A stretch of 64,000 nt of DNA from Cherax quadricarinatus (taxonomy: Eukaryota > Arthropoda > Malacostraca > Decapoda > Parastacidae). Of the stretch, positions 49,301 to 60,290 are shown in pieces. Position numbers and translations under genes: made by a program. Numbering within the stretch: position 1 is the first letter of the stretch; the number at the start of each line of letters is the position of its first letter. The stretch lies in the NCBI RefSeq assembly GCF_038502225.1, contig NC_091293.1, positions 12,157,562-12,221,561 of the forward strand, read 5' to 3'. The notes under the pieces were generated by a model. It did no database searches. It was not told where the DNA came from and saw only the letters and a program-made list of their open reading frames with translations.

Positions 49301-52300
49301 GTATATGACCCTGTCTCTGTCCACACACCAGTACATGACCCTGTCTCTGTCCACACACCAGTATATGACCCTGTCTCTGTCCACACACCAGTGTATGACC
49401 CTGTCTCTGTCCACACACCAGTATATGACCCTGTCTCTGTCCACACACCAGTGTATGACCCTGTCTCTGTCCACACACCAGTATATGACCCTGTCTCTGT
49501 CCACACACCAGTATATGACCCTGTCTCTGTCCACACACCAGTGTATGACCCTGTCTCTGTCCACACACCAGTATATGACCCTGTCTCTGTCCACACACCA
49601 GTGTATGACCCTGTCTCTGTCCACACACCAGTATATGACCCTGTCTCTGTCCACACACCAGTGTATGACCCTGTCTCTGTCCACACACCAGTATATGACC
49701 CTGTCTCTGTCCACACACCAGTGTATGACCCTGTCTCTGTCCACACACCAGTGTATGACACTGTCTCTGTCCACACACCAGTATATAACCCTGTCTCTGT
49801 CCACACACCAGTGTATGACCCTGTCTCTGTCCACACACCAGTATATGACCCTGTCTCTGTCCACACACCAGTGTATGACACTGTCTCTGTCCACACACCA
49901 GTATATGACCCTGTCTCTGTCCACACACCTGTGTATGACTCTGTCTCTGTGTACACACCAGTGTATGACCCTGTCTCGGTCCACACACCAGTATATGACC
50001 CTGTCTCTGTCCACACACCAGTGTATGACACTGTCTCTGTCCACACACCAGTATATGACCCTGTCTCTGTCCACACACCAGTGTATGACCCTGTCTCTGT
50101 CCACACACCAGTATATGACCCTGTCTCTGTCCACACACCAGTCTATGACCCTGTCTCTGTCCACACACCAGTGTATGACCCTGTCTCTGTCCACACACCA
50201 GTATATGACCCTGTCTCTGTCCACACACCAGTGTATGACCCTGTCTCTGTCCACACACCAGTATATGACCCTGTCTCTGTCCACACACCAGTGTATGATC
50301 CTGTCTCTGTCCACACACCAGTATATGACCCTGTCTCTGTCCACACACCAGTGTATGACCCTGTCTCTGTCCACACACCAGTATATGACCCTGTCTCTGT
50401 CCACACACCAGTATATGACCCTGTCTCTGTCCACACACCAGTGTATGACCCTGTCTCTGTCCACACACCAGTATATGACCCTGTCTCTGTCCACACACCA
50501 GTCTATGACCCTGTCTCTGTCCACACACCAGTCTATGACCCTGTCTCTGTCCACACACCAGTATATGACCCTGTCTCTGTCCACACACCAGTCTATGACC
50601 CTGTCTCTGTCCACACACCAGTATATGACCCTGTCTCTGTCCACACACCAGTATATGACCCTGTCTCTGTCCACACACCAGTACATGACCCTGTCTCTGT
50701 CCACACACCAGTATATGACCCTGTCTCTGTCCACACACCAGTGTATGACCCTGTCTCTGTCCACACACCAGTATATGACCCTGTCTCTGTCCACACACCA
50801 GTGTATGATCCTGTCTCTGTCCACACACCAGTATATGACCCTGTCTCTGTCCACACACCAGTGTATGACCCTGTCTCTGTCCACACACCAGTATATGACC
50901 CTGACTCTGTCCACACACCAGTGTATGACCCTGTCTCTGTCTACACACCAGTCTATGACCCTGTCTCTGTCCACACACCAGTATATGACCCTGTCTCTGT
51001 CCACACACCAGTATATGACCCTGTCTCTGTCCACACACCAGTACATGACCCTGTCTCTGTCCACACACCAGTATATGACCCTGTCTCTGTCCACACACCA
51101 GTGTATGACCCTGTCTCTGTCCACACACCAGTATATGACCCTGTCTCTGTCCACACACCAGTGTATGACCCTGTCTCTGTCCACACACCAGTATATGACC
51201 CTGTCTCTGTCCACACACCAGTATATGACCCTGTCTCTGTCCACACACCAGTGTATGACCCTGTCTCTGTCCACACACCAGTATATGACCCTGTCTCTGT
51301 CCACACACCAGTGTATGACCCTGTCTCTGTCCACACACCAGTATATGACCCTGTCTCTGTCCACACACCAGTGTATGACCCTGTCTCTGTCCACACACCA
51401 GTATATGACCCTGTCTCTGTCCACACACCAGTGTATGACCCTGTCTCTGTCCACACACCAGTGTATGACACTGTCTCTGTCCACACACCAGTATATAACC
51501 CTGTCTCTGTCCACACACCAGTGTATGACCCTGTCTCTGTCCACACACCAGTATATGACCCTGTCTCTGTCCACACACCAGTGTATGACACTGTCTCTGT
51601 CCACACACCAGTATATGACCCTGTCTCTGTCCACACACCTGTGTATGACTCTGTCTCTGTGTACACACCAGTGTATGACCCTGTCTCGGTCCACACACCA
51701 GTATATGACCCTGTCTCTGTCCACACACCAGTGTATGACACTGTCTCTGTCCACACACCAGTATATGACCCTGTCTCTGTCCACACACCAGTGTATGACC
51801 CTGTCTCTGTCCACACACCAGTGTATGACCCTGTCTCTGTCCACACACCAGTGTATGACACTGTCTCTGTCCACACACCAGTGTATGACACAGTCTCGGT
51901 CCACACACCAGTATATGACCCTGTCTCTGTCCACACATCAGTGTATGACCCTGTCTCTGTCCACACACAAGTGTATGACACTGTCTCTGTCTACACACCA
52001 GTGTATGACCCAGTCTCTGTCCACACACCAGTGTATGACACTGTCTCTGTCTACACACCAGTGTATGACCCAGTCTCTGTCCACACACCAGTGTATGACA
52101 CTGTCTCTGTCCACACGCCAGTGTATGACACTGTCTCTGTCCACACACCAGTGTATGACACTGTCTCTGTCCCCACACCAGTGTATGACACTGTCTCTGT
52201 CCACACGCCAGTGTTTGACACTGTCTCTCTCCCCACACCAGTGTATGACACTGTCTCTGTCCACACGCCAGTGTATGACACTGTCTCTGTCCACACACCA

Positions 52301-55223
52301 GTGTATGACACTATCTCTGTCCACACGCAAGTGTATGACCCTGTCTCTGTCCACACACCAGTGTATGACACTGTCTCTGTCCACACGCCAGTGTATGACA
52401 CTGTCTCTGTCTACACACCAGTGTACGAAACAGTCTCTGTCCACACACCAGTGTATGACAATGTCTCTGTCCACACACCAGTGTATGACACTGTCTCTGT
52501 CCACACACCAGTGTATGACACTGTCTCTGTCCACATACCAGTGTACGACACAGTCTCTGCCCACACACCAGTGTATGACACTGTCTCTGTCCACACACCA
52601 GTGTACGACACAGTCTCTGTCCACACACCAGTGTATGACACTGTCTCTGTCCACACACCAGTGTATGACACTGTCTCTGCCCACACACCAGTGTATGACA
52701 CTGTCTTTGTCCACACACCAGTGTATGACACTGTCTCTGTCCACACACCAGTGTATGACACTGTCTCTGTCCACACACCAGTGTATGACACTGTCTCTGT
52801 CCACACACCAGTGTACGACACTTTCTCTGTCCACACACCAGTGTACGACACAGTCTCTGTCCACACACCAGCGTACGACACAGTGTCTGTCCACACACCA
52901 GAGTACGACACAGTCTCTGTCCACACACCAGTGTACGACACAGTCTCTGTCCACACACCAGTGTACGACACAGTCTCTGTCCACACACCAGTTTACGACA
53001 CAGTCTCTGTCCACACACCAGTGTACGACACAGTCTCTGTCCACACACCAGTGTACGACACAGTCTCTGCCCACACACCAGTGTATACCACTGTCTCTGT
53101 CCACACACCAGTGTACGACACTGTCTCTGTCCACACACCAGTGTACGACACAGTCTCTGCCCACACAACAGTGTATGATACTGTCTCTGTCCACACACCA
53201 GTGTATGACACTGTCTCTGTCCCCACACCAGTGTATGACACTGTCTCTGTCCACACGCCAGTGTATGACACTGTCTCTGTCCACACACCAGTGTATGACA
53301 CTGTCTCTGTCCCCACACCAGTGTATGACACTGTCTCTGTCCACACGCCAGTGTATGACACTGTCTGTGTCCCCACACCAGTGTATGACACTGTCTCTGT
53401 CCATACGCCAGTGTATGACACTGTCTCTGTCCACACACCAGTGTATGACACTGTCTCTGTCCACACACCAGTGTATGACACTGTCTCTGTCTACACACCA
53501 TTGTACGAAACAGTCTCTGTCCACACACCAGTGTATGACACTGTCTCTGTCCACACACCAGTGTATGACACTGTCTCTGTCCACACACCAGTGTATGACA
53601 CTGTCTCTGTCCACACACCAGTGTATGACACTGTCTCTGTCCACACACCAGTGTATGACACTGTCTCTGTCCACACACCAGTGTATGACACTGTCTCTGT
53701 CCACACACCAGTGTATGACACTGTCTCTGTCCACATACCAGTGTACGACACAGTCTCTGCCCACACACCAGTGTATGACACTGTCTCTGTCCACACACCA
53801 GTGTACGACACAGTCTCTGTCCACACACCAGTGTACGACACAGTCTCTGCCCACACACCAGTGTACGACACAGTCTCTGTCCACACACCAGTGTACGACA
53901 CTGTCTCTGTCCACACACCAGTGTACGACACAGTCTCTGCCCACACACCAGTGTATGACACTGTCTCTGTCCACACACCAGTGTACGACACAGTCTCTGT
54001 CCACACACCAGTGTACGACACAGTCTCTGTCCACACACCAGTTTACGACACAGTCTCTGTCCACACACCAGTGTTCGACACAGTCTCTGTCCACACACCA
54101 GTGTATGACACTGTCTCTGTCCACACACCAGTGTATGACAATGTCTCTGTCCACACACCAGTGTATGACACTGTCTCTGTCCACACACCAGTGTATGACA
54201 CTGTCTCTGTCCACACACCAGTGTATGACACTGTCTCTGTCCACACACCAGTGTATGACACTGTCTCTGTCCACACACCATTGTACGACACTGTCTCTGT
54301 CCACACACCAGTGTATGACACTGTCTCTGTCCACACACCAGTGTATGACACTGTCTCTGTCCACACACCAGTGTATGACACTGTCTCTGTCCACACACCA
54401 GTGTATGACACTGTCTCTGTCCACACACCAGTGTATGACACTGTCTCTGTCCACACACCAGTGTATGACACTGTCTCTGTCCACACACCAGTGTATGACA
54501 CTGTTTCTGTCCACACACCAGTGTATGACACTGTCTCTGTCCACACACCAGTGTATGACACTGTCTCTGTCCACACACCAGTGTATGACACTGTCTCTGT
54601 CCACACACCAGTGTATGACACTGTCTCTGTCCACACACCAGTGTATGACACTGTCTCTGTCCACACACCAGTGTATGACACTGTCTCTGTCCACACACCA
54701 GTGTATGACACTGTCTCTGTCCACACACCAGTGTATGACACTGTCTCTGTCCACACACCAGTGTATGACACTGTCTCTGTCCACACACCAGTGTATGACA
54801 CTGTCTCTGTCCACACACCATTGTACGACACAGTCTCTATCCACACACCTCTGCTTTTGTAGCTACAAACGCCGAAGACGGAACAACACATCTACAACTT
54901 TGCTCTTGTAACTACAAATACTGACGATAAGAATACATAACCACAGCTCAGGTTCTGTAAGTGCAAACACTGAAAAAGTGACACCTCGGCATAATTCTAC
55001 TATCCCAGAAAAATGGGATAACACTAACATATGTTGTCGCTACACTGAAGACGGGATGTAACCAGAACAGCTCTTGGCCGCTGCGCTGCACACGAAACAC
55101 TAGGATCATAACTCTGCTGTTCTAGTTACAAATACTGAACGCAGGATACCACACACATTTACTTCTGTTCTCTATAGTTCCAAATAGAACCTCTCTCTGT
55201 CTCTGTCTGTCTGTCTGCCTCTT

Positions 55224-55291
<68 letters not shown>

Positions 55292-55548
55292 TCTCTTAAA
55301 CACACACAAACACACACGCACTCATACACACCATACACATCTTTAAGAAGAGGTATAATAAAGCTCATGGAGCAGGGAGAGAGTGACCTAGTGGCGACCA
55401 GTAAAGAGGCGGGGCCAGGAGCCATGAGTCGACCCCTACAACCACAATTAGATGAGTACACGTGAATAAGACCTACCTCAGCCGCTACTACAGTAGCCGT
55501 GGCCAGCACCACCATCCCCCAGGCTGCTACCAGCATCCTCCTCCTCCA
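43088..55548 (-). CDS. Predicted secreted proline-rich/cationic precursor, 240 aa, 3 coding exons
   Basis: Exons 55548-55477 (coding from 55536), 44272-43867 and 43344-43088 join with donor GAG|GTAGGT to acceptor tcttacag (phase 0), and donor GAAG|GTAGCG to acceptor tcttttgtag (phase 1). The result is 723 nt: 240 residues and TAA. The first 20 residues (MLVAAWGMVVLATATVVA plus AE) are a textbook signal peptide. Next is an acidic part (FFEDGENSLLAIED, VDFDDEQ), a Pro/Gly-rich part with PxP motifs and one Cys, then a cluster of basic residues (RRPKRQRNRKPKRRPGRPP) with many dibasic sites, and a cationic C-terminus (GFMKSFRRLIQRMI). I do not recognise the family. Acidic-then-basic layout fits a processed peptide precursor or an extracellular matrix protein; this is inference. 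Intron 1 is 11.2 kb of mostly minisatellite. Confidence 0.65.
43345..43866 (-). other. Precursor gene intron 2, 522 bp
   Basis: GTAGCG to TTTTGTAG on the minus strand. It contains a short inverted motif (catttcggtcca / tggaccgaaac, 43549-43596). Confidence 0.6.
43867..44272 (-). CDS. Precursor gene exon 2 (acidic and proline-rich region)
   Basis: 406 bases, phase 0 in and phase 1 out. It encodes NHFFEDGENSLLAIEDP, acidic and Tyr-rich text, then FEPDPPVGGPAP, VPRPPSAPKSP and IPVPTPPP. An alternative is an unspliced ORF starting at 44323 and ending at 43745, but its ends (LVILSERRHD and LLLLACCLQSH) read like intron translation. Confidence 0.7.
44826..54845. repeat. 30-bp minisatellite, about 334 copies (10 kb)
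   Basis: The unit joins cagtgtatgacactgtctct and gtccacacac. Two main forms, gaccctg and gacactg, occupy different domains: the edges (44826-45360, 47500-48460, 51960-54845) are mostly gacactg and the middle mostly gaccctg, alternating gtgta and gtata. The ORFs spanning it (up to 3346 aa) exist because five of six frames of a 30-bp unit lack stops. Variants recur at 600 bp (gactctg 45771 and 46371) and at 1710 bp (gtatataacc 49781 and 51491; gactctg 49191 and 50901). Confidence 0.97.
54846..55188. other. Flank of the 30-bp array
   Basis: Short imperfect repeats of the form gtagctacaaa / gtaactacaaatactg; no gene. Confidence 0.45.
55189..55300. repeat. (TC)n microsatellite
   Basis: About 110 bp, followed by a CA-rich stretch. 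Confidence 0.93.
55336..55470 (+). repeat. LINE 3' end fragment beside a splice donor
   Basis: tttaagaagaggtataataa, ggcggggccaggagc and gatgagtacac match the LINE 3' end at 59740-59855. Its end lies within about 10 bp of the donor of precursor exon 1 (GTAGGT at 55476-55471), in antisense orientation to the gene. Confidence 0.75.
55477..55548 (-). CDS. Precursor gene exon 1 (signal peptide)
   Basis: The minus-strand acceptor tgctgtttcag precedes 12 bases of leader (tggaggaggagg) and ATG at 55536. It encodes 20 residues: a short n-region, the hydrophobic core AAWGMVVLATATVV and small residues before the likely cleavage at VVA/AE. Donor GAG|GTAGGT. The acceptor implies a further non-coding exon upstream. 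Confidence 0.7.
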
Positions 55549-55877
55549 CTGAAACAGCACATGGTACACAACGTTATGACGAGAAGTGATAAAATCACTG
55601 ATGGCTGAGACGCCTCGACAATAAATTCCTTGTCCAGCATGTTGTTCCTTATTCAAATTGAAGGAAAGTTTATTTTATAATAGTGTGTATGGAACAATTC
55701 ATTAAGGCAAAATTAAAGTATGTGTTACTTGTCTCTTATATGTTTCCGTCATACCTGAAGGTCCCTATTTAAGTCTTAAAGTAAGTTTTAAGTTGTAACC
55801 ACAGGTTTTAAATTTCAATCTTAAGTCTTGTAATTTATACATACAAGTGTTAAGATCTAAATTCTAACCTTAAGGTA
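55549..55877. other. Upstream intron of the precursor gene, non-repeat part
   Basis: AT-rich; no ORF or known repeat. Scattered cttaa and tcttaag motifs foreshadow the neighbouring array. Confidence 0.4.
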
Positions 55878-57072
55878 TGAACGCAACTCTTAAACCATGA
55901 ACGCAACTCTTAAACCATGAACGCAACTCTTAAACCATGAACGCAACTCTTAAATCATGAACGCAACTCTTAAATCATGAACGCAACTCTTAAATCATGA
56001 ACGCAACTCTTAAATCATGAACGCAAATCTTAAATCATGAACGCAAATCTTAAATCATGAACGCAACTCTTAAATCATGAACGCAACTCTTAAATCATGA
56101 ACGCAACTCCTAAATCATGAACGCAACTCCTAAATCATGAACGCAACTCCTAAATCATGAACGCAACTCCTAAATCATGAACGCAACTCTTAAACCATGA
56201 ACGCAACTCTTAAACCATGAACGCAACTCTTAAACCATGAACGCAACTCTTAAATCATGAACGCAACTCTTAAATCATGAACGCAACTCTTAAATCATGA
56301 ACGCAACTCTTAAACCATGAACGCAACTCTTAAATCATGAACGCAACTCTTAAATCATGAACGCAACTCTTAAACCATGAACGCAACTCTTAAATCATGA
56401 ACGCAACTCTTAAATCATGAACGCAACTCTTAAATCATGAACGCAACTCTTAAACCATGAACGCAACTCTTAAACCATGAACGCAACTCTTAAATCATGA
56501 ACGCAACTCTTAAATCATGAACGCAACTCTTAAATCATGAACGCAACTCTTAAATCATGAACGCAACTCTTAAATCATGAACGCAACTCTTAAATCATGA
56601 ACGCAACTCTTAAACCATGAACGCAACTCTTAAACCATGAACGCAACTCTTAAATCATGAACGCAACTCTTAAATCATGAACGCAACTCTTAAATCATGA
56701 ACGCAACTCTTAAACCATGAACGCAACTCTTAAATCATGAACGCAACTCTTAAATCATGAATGCAACTCTTAAACCATGAACGCAACTCTTAAATCATGA
56801 ACGCAACTCTTAAACCATGAACACAACTCTTGAACCATGAACACAACTCTTGAACCATGAACGCAACTCTTAAACCATGAACACAACTCTTAAACCATGA
56901 ACACAACTCTTGAACCATGAACGCAACTCTTAAACCATGAACGCAACTCTTAAATCATGAACGCAACTCTTAAACCATGAACACAACTCTTAAACCATGA
57001 ACACAACTCTTGAACCATGAACACAACTCTTGAACCATGAACACAACTCTTGAACCATGAACGCAACTCTTA
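55878..57072. repeat. 20-bp minisatellite, about 60 copies
   Basis: Unit acgcaactcttaaatcatga with accatga, aactcct and acacaactcttg variants. The right end (56820-57060) is enriched in acacaactcttgaacc forms. Confidence 0.97.
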
Positions 57073-57185
57073 ATCTGTCAACAACAGTTCCCGTTGTGTT
57101 AAAACTTGTGGCTAAGGTTTCATAATTTAGTTATTAAACAGACGTCACTTGCTCACTGAAGTACAATCTGTTTTATCTATGGTCA

Positions 57186-57325
57186 TGATTTACAGTTATA
57201 ATTAATGATTTACAGTTATAATTAATGATTTACAGTTATAATTAATGATTTACAGTTATAATTAATGATTTACAGTTATAATTAATGATTTACAGTTATA
57301 ATTAATGATTTACAGTTATAATTAA
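57186..57325. repeat. 20-bp minisatellite, 7 copies
   Basis: Unit gatttacagttataattaat, identical across copies; recent expansion. Confidence 0.95.
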
Positions 57326-57639
57326 TGACTTATCTTTGATTTAAGGTCAAAATTAAGAAGCTTCTTAGATGTGAGATCGCATTAAAGACTTTTATTGTTA
57401 TTGCCTTTGTAGTTATTATTTGTATTTTTATATTATTTTTTTACTAAGTGGGACGTTTTCAAAAACAAGTAAAAGTGTCCCAAACAAGGAAACACGTTCA
57501 CCATCGTTCATTCAGTAGCTGTCTTGGGAACAGCGCTTCGACACCACAATTCAAGCTTTTCTTTGTTTAATATGACGAATGTAATCACATTTGCTTCGGT
57601 ATTTTGTACACTTAAGGAGAGTACAGTTCAGCTGCTGTG

Positions 57640-57790
57640 GTTACCTGTGTGTACAGTCAGCCGGAGAAGTGTTAACTTGTACGATGTAAAGTGCTGTGAA
57701 TTCCTTCCCGCGGCCGCCAGCAGTGTTATCCAGGCCGCTTCTAAAGGGAAAGTAAGCGAAGTATGGAGGGAACTTTCTTATATATGAGGG
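57640..57790 (-). promoter_or_regulatory. Candidate promoter and 5' UTR exon for the precursor gene
   Basis: Minus strand: TATATAAG (57784-57777), a consensus TATA box, with a possible non-coding exon downstream ending at a CACACAG|GTAACC donor (57645/57644). This would pair with the acceptor at 55549. No transcript evidence is available, so it is a hypothesis. Confidence 0.3.
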
Positions 57791-57809
57791 GTGGTGTCGG
57801 GGATGGAAA

Positions 57810-57960
57810 CTCCCTCCCCCGCCGCTGCAGCCATCACCACTGCCACCCGGTATTGCCGCCGCCGCCGCCACCGTCACCCCTCACTGCCTCCGCCGCCACC
57901 GTCACCCCTCACTGCCGCCGCCGCCGACACCGCCGCAAATCATGCGGCGAGAGTAACAGA
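57810..57960. repeat. GCC/CCG-rich block
   Basis: Tandem gccgccgcc and cgtcacccctcactg repeats make a GC- and CpG-rich island in otherwise AT-rich DNA, just upstream of the TATA-like site on the minus strand. Confidence 0.7.
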
Positions 57961-57987
57961 ATAGAAGTGATATCAGTCACCATTGTT

Positions 57988-58043
<56 letters not shown>

Positions 58044-58053
58044 TACACACACA

Positions 58054-58133
<80 letters not shown>
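57988..58133. repeat. (TC)n then (CA)n microsatellites
   Basis: TC run 57988-58033 followed directly by a CA run to about 58131. Confidence 0.95.
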
Positions 58134-58134
<1 letters not shown>

Positions 58135-58255
58135 CCTGCTCTTGGCGTAGGGAGTGGATCTAGTAACGATCAGCGGAGAGACGGAGACAGGAACTACGAT
58201 ATGACCCCTGCAACCACAAATAGGTGAGTACACACACACACACACACACAGAACA
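58134..58255 (+). repeat. LINE 3' end with (AC)n tail
   Basis: agtggatctagtaacgatca, atgacccctgcaaccacaaa and taggtgagtacacacac: same LINE end as 55336-55470 and 59740-59922. The next LINE copy starts where this tail ends. Confidence 0.75.
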
Positions 58256-59857
58256 GGGAGGTACACCAACAAGTGCTGGGTGAGGTACACATAACCGACG
58301 AGGAAGTGAAGAAGCTGCTATGTGAACTTGACACCTCAAAGGCGGTGGGACCAGACATCTCTCCGTGGGTCCTTAGAGAGGGAGCCGAGATGCTGTGTGT
58401 GCCACTAGCAAAGATCTTCAACACATCCACTGAAACTGGGCAACTCCCTGGGGTATGGAAGATGACAAATGTAGTTCCAATTTTTAAAAAAAGGAGACAA
58501 ACATGAGGCATTAAACTACAGACCTGTGTCACTAACGTGTATAGTATGCAAAGTCATGGAGAAGATCATCAGGAGGAGAGTGGTGGAGCACATGGAAAGA
58601 AACAAGTGTATAATCGACAACCAGCACGGTTTCAGGGAAGGAAAATCCTGTGTCACAAACCTACTGGAGTTATATGACAAGGTGACAGAAGTAAGATAAG
58701 AGAGAGAGGGGTGGATAGACTGCATTTTCTTGAACTGCAAGAAGGCCTTCGACACAGTTCCTCGCACGAGGTTAATGCAAAAGTTAGAGGATCAGGCACA
58801 CATAACAGGAAAGGCACTGCAGTGGATCAGAGAATACCTGACAGGGAGGCAACAACGAGTCATGGTACGTGACGAGGCGTCAGAGTGGGCGCTTGTGACA
58901 AGCGGGGTTCCACGGGGGTCAGTTCTAGGACCTGTGATGTTTCTGGTATGTGTGAATGACTTAACGGAAGAGATAGACTTAAAAGTGCTCTTGTTTGTAG
59001 ATGATGTGAAGTTAGTGAGGAGAATCAATTCAAGGAGCCAGTTGCTGGACAGGCTACAAGCCTGGTCCAGCAACTGGCTCCTTGAATTTAACCCTGTCAA
59101 ATGCAAAGCCATGAAGATTGGGGAAGGACAAAGAAGACCACAAACACAGTATAGTCTAGGTGACCAAAGACTTCAAACTTTACTCAAGGAAAAAGATCTT
59201 GGGGTGAGTATAACACCGAGCACATCTCCTGAGGCGCACGTCAATCAGATAAATGCTGCAGCGTACGGGCGTCTGGCAAACTTGAGGATAGCGTTCCGAT
59301 ACCTCAGTAAGGAATCGTTCAAGACTATACACCACTTACGTCAGGCCCATACTGGAGTATGCAGCACCAGTTTGGAATCCACACCTAGTCAAGCACGTCA
59401 AGAAATTAGAGAAAGTGCAAAGGTTTGCAACAAGACTAATCTCAGAGCTAAGGGGATTGTCCTACGAAGAAAGGTTATTAAGGGAAATCGGCCTGACGAC
59501 ACTGGAGGACAGAAGGGCCAGGGGAGACATGATAACGACATATAAAATTCTGCGAGGAATAGATAAGGTGGACAAAGACAGGATGTTCCAGGGAGGGGAC
59601 ACAGAAACAAGGGGTCACAATTGGAAGCTGAAGACTCAGATGAGTCAAAGGGATGTTAGGAAGTATTTCTTCAGTCATAGAGTTGTCAGGCCATGGAATA
59701 GCCTAGAAAGTGACGTAGTGGAGGCAGGAACCATACATAGTTTTAAGACGAGGTATGATAAACCTCATGGGGCAGGGAGAGAGAGGACCTAGTAGCAATC
59801 AGTGAAGAGGCGGGGCCAGGAGCTATGACACGACCCCTGCAATCACAAATAAGTGAG

Positions 59858-59922
<65 letters not shown>
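58256..59922 (+). mobile_element. LINE copy: reverse transcriptase, 3' UTR and (AC)n tail
   Basis: Truncated at the 5' side (starts in the linker before the reverse transcriptase) and complete at the 3' side, ending gtgagtatacacac and a 60-bp AC tail. Same family as the tails at 55336 and 58134. Confidence 0.85.
58273..59792 (+). pseudogene. LINE reverse transcriptase, frameshifted
   Basis: First frame: ITDEEVKKLLCELDTSKAVG, LREGAEMLCVPLAKIF, LPGVWKMTNVVPIFKK; it breaks at an A-run (58484-58492). Next: ALNYRPVSLTCIVCKVMEK, QHGFREGKSC, stop TAA near 58697, then KKAFDTVPRTRLMQ, GVPRGSVLGPVMFLVCVNDL and LLFVDDVKL, in which Val replaces the usual Ala of FADD. A second shift near 59400 leads to TRLISELRGLSYEERLL and RARGDMITTYKILRGI, ending at TAG 59790. 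Inactive. Confidence 0.85.
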
Positions 59923-59925
<3 letters not shown>

Positions 59926-60290
59926 GTCAAAGACGTAAGACACAACAATGGATCAAAGACGTACTTAACAGGAAGTAAACAACAAGTGATTATCCGTGAA
60001 CAGGTGTGGGAATGGGTGCATGTGACGAGTACTAGGACCGGTGGTGCTACCTATTGTATAAGTAAAAGACATGACGGAAGAGAGAAAGTCAGAGGTATCC
60101 CTGTTCGCAGACGACGTGAAACTAATGAGAATACAAGCAGACGAGGACTAGGAAAGGCTACAAATGGATCTGGACAGGCTGCAGACCTGGTCTAACACAC
60201 GGTTCCTGGAGTGAAACCTTAGCAAATGCAAAGTTGTGAAGTTTGGAGAAGAGCTAACTACAAACAGCCAGATAGGAAATCACACTTCAA
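59923..60290 (+). pseudogene. Older LINE reverse transcriptase fragment, same family
   Basis: Blocks recognisable across frames: QWIKDVL-like start, CDEY/TS remnant, then VSLFADDVKLMRIQADED (60090-60150) with the catalytic FADD, and LSKCKVVKFGEELTTN-like end. Many stops and shifts; it starts directly after the (AC)n tail of the previous copy. Confidence 0.75.

Larger units (their letters stand above)
44273..55476 (-). other. Precursor gene intron 1 (11.2 kb)
   Basis: GTAGGT to CTTACAG on the minus strand. Contents: 30-bp minisatellite (44826-54845), (TC)n at 55189-55297 and a LINE 3' end adjoining the donor. About 90 percent is tandem repeat. Confidence 0.6.

Noticed and set aside
44690..54911. 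Giant His/Thr/Val/Cys-rich ORFs on both strands
   Set aside because: A 30-bp unit free of stops keeps five frames open; composition is purely repeat-driven and the array lies in a proposed intron of a gene on the minus strand. Kept only as a low-interest check.
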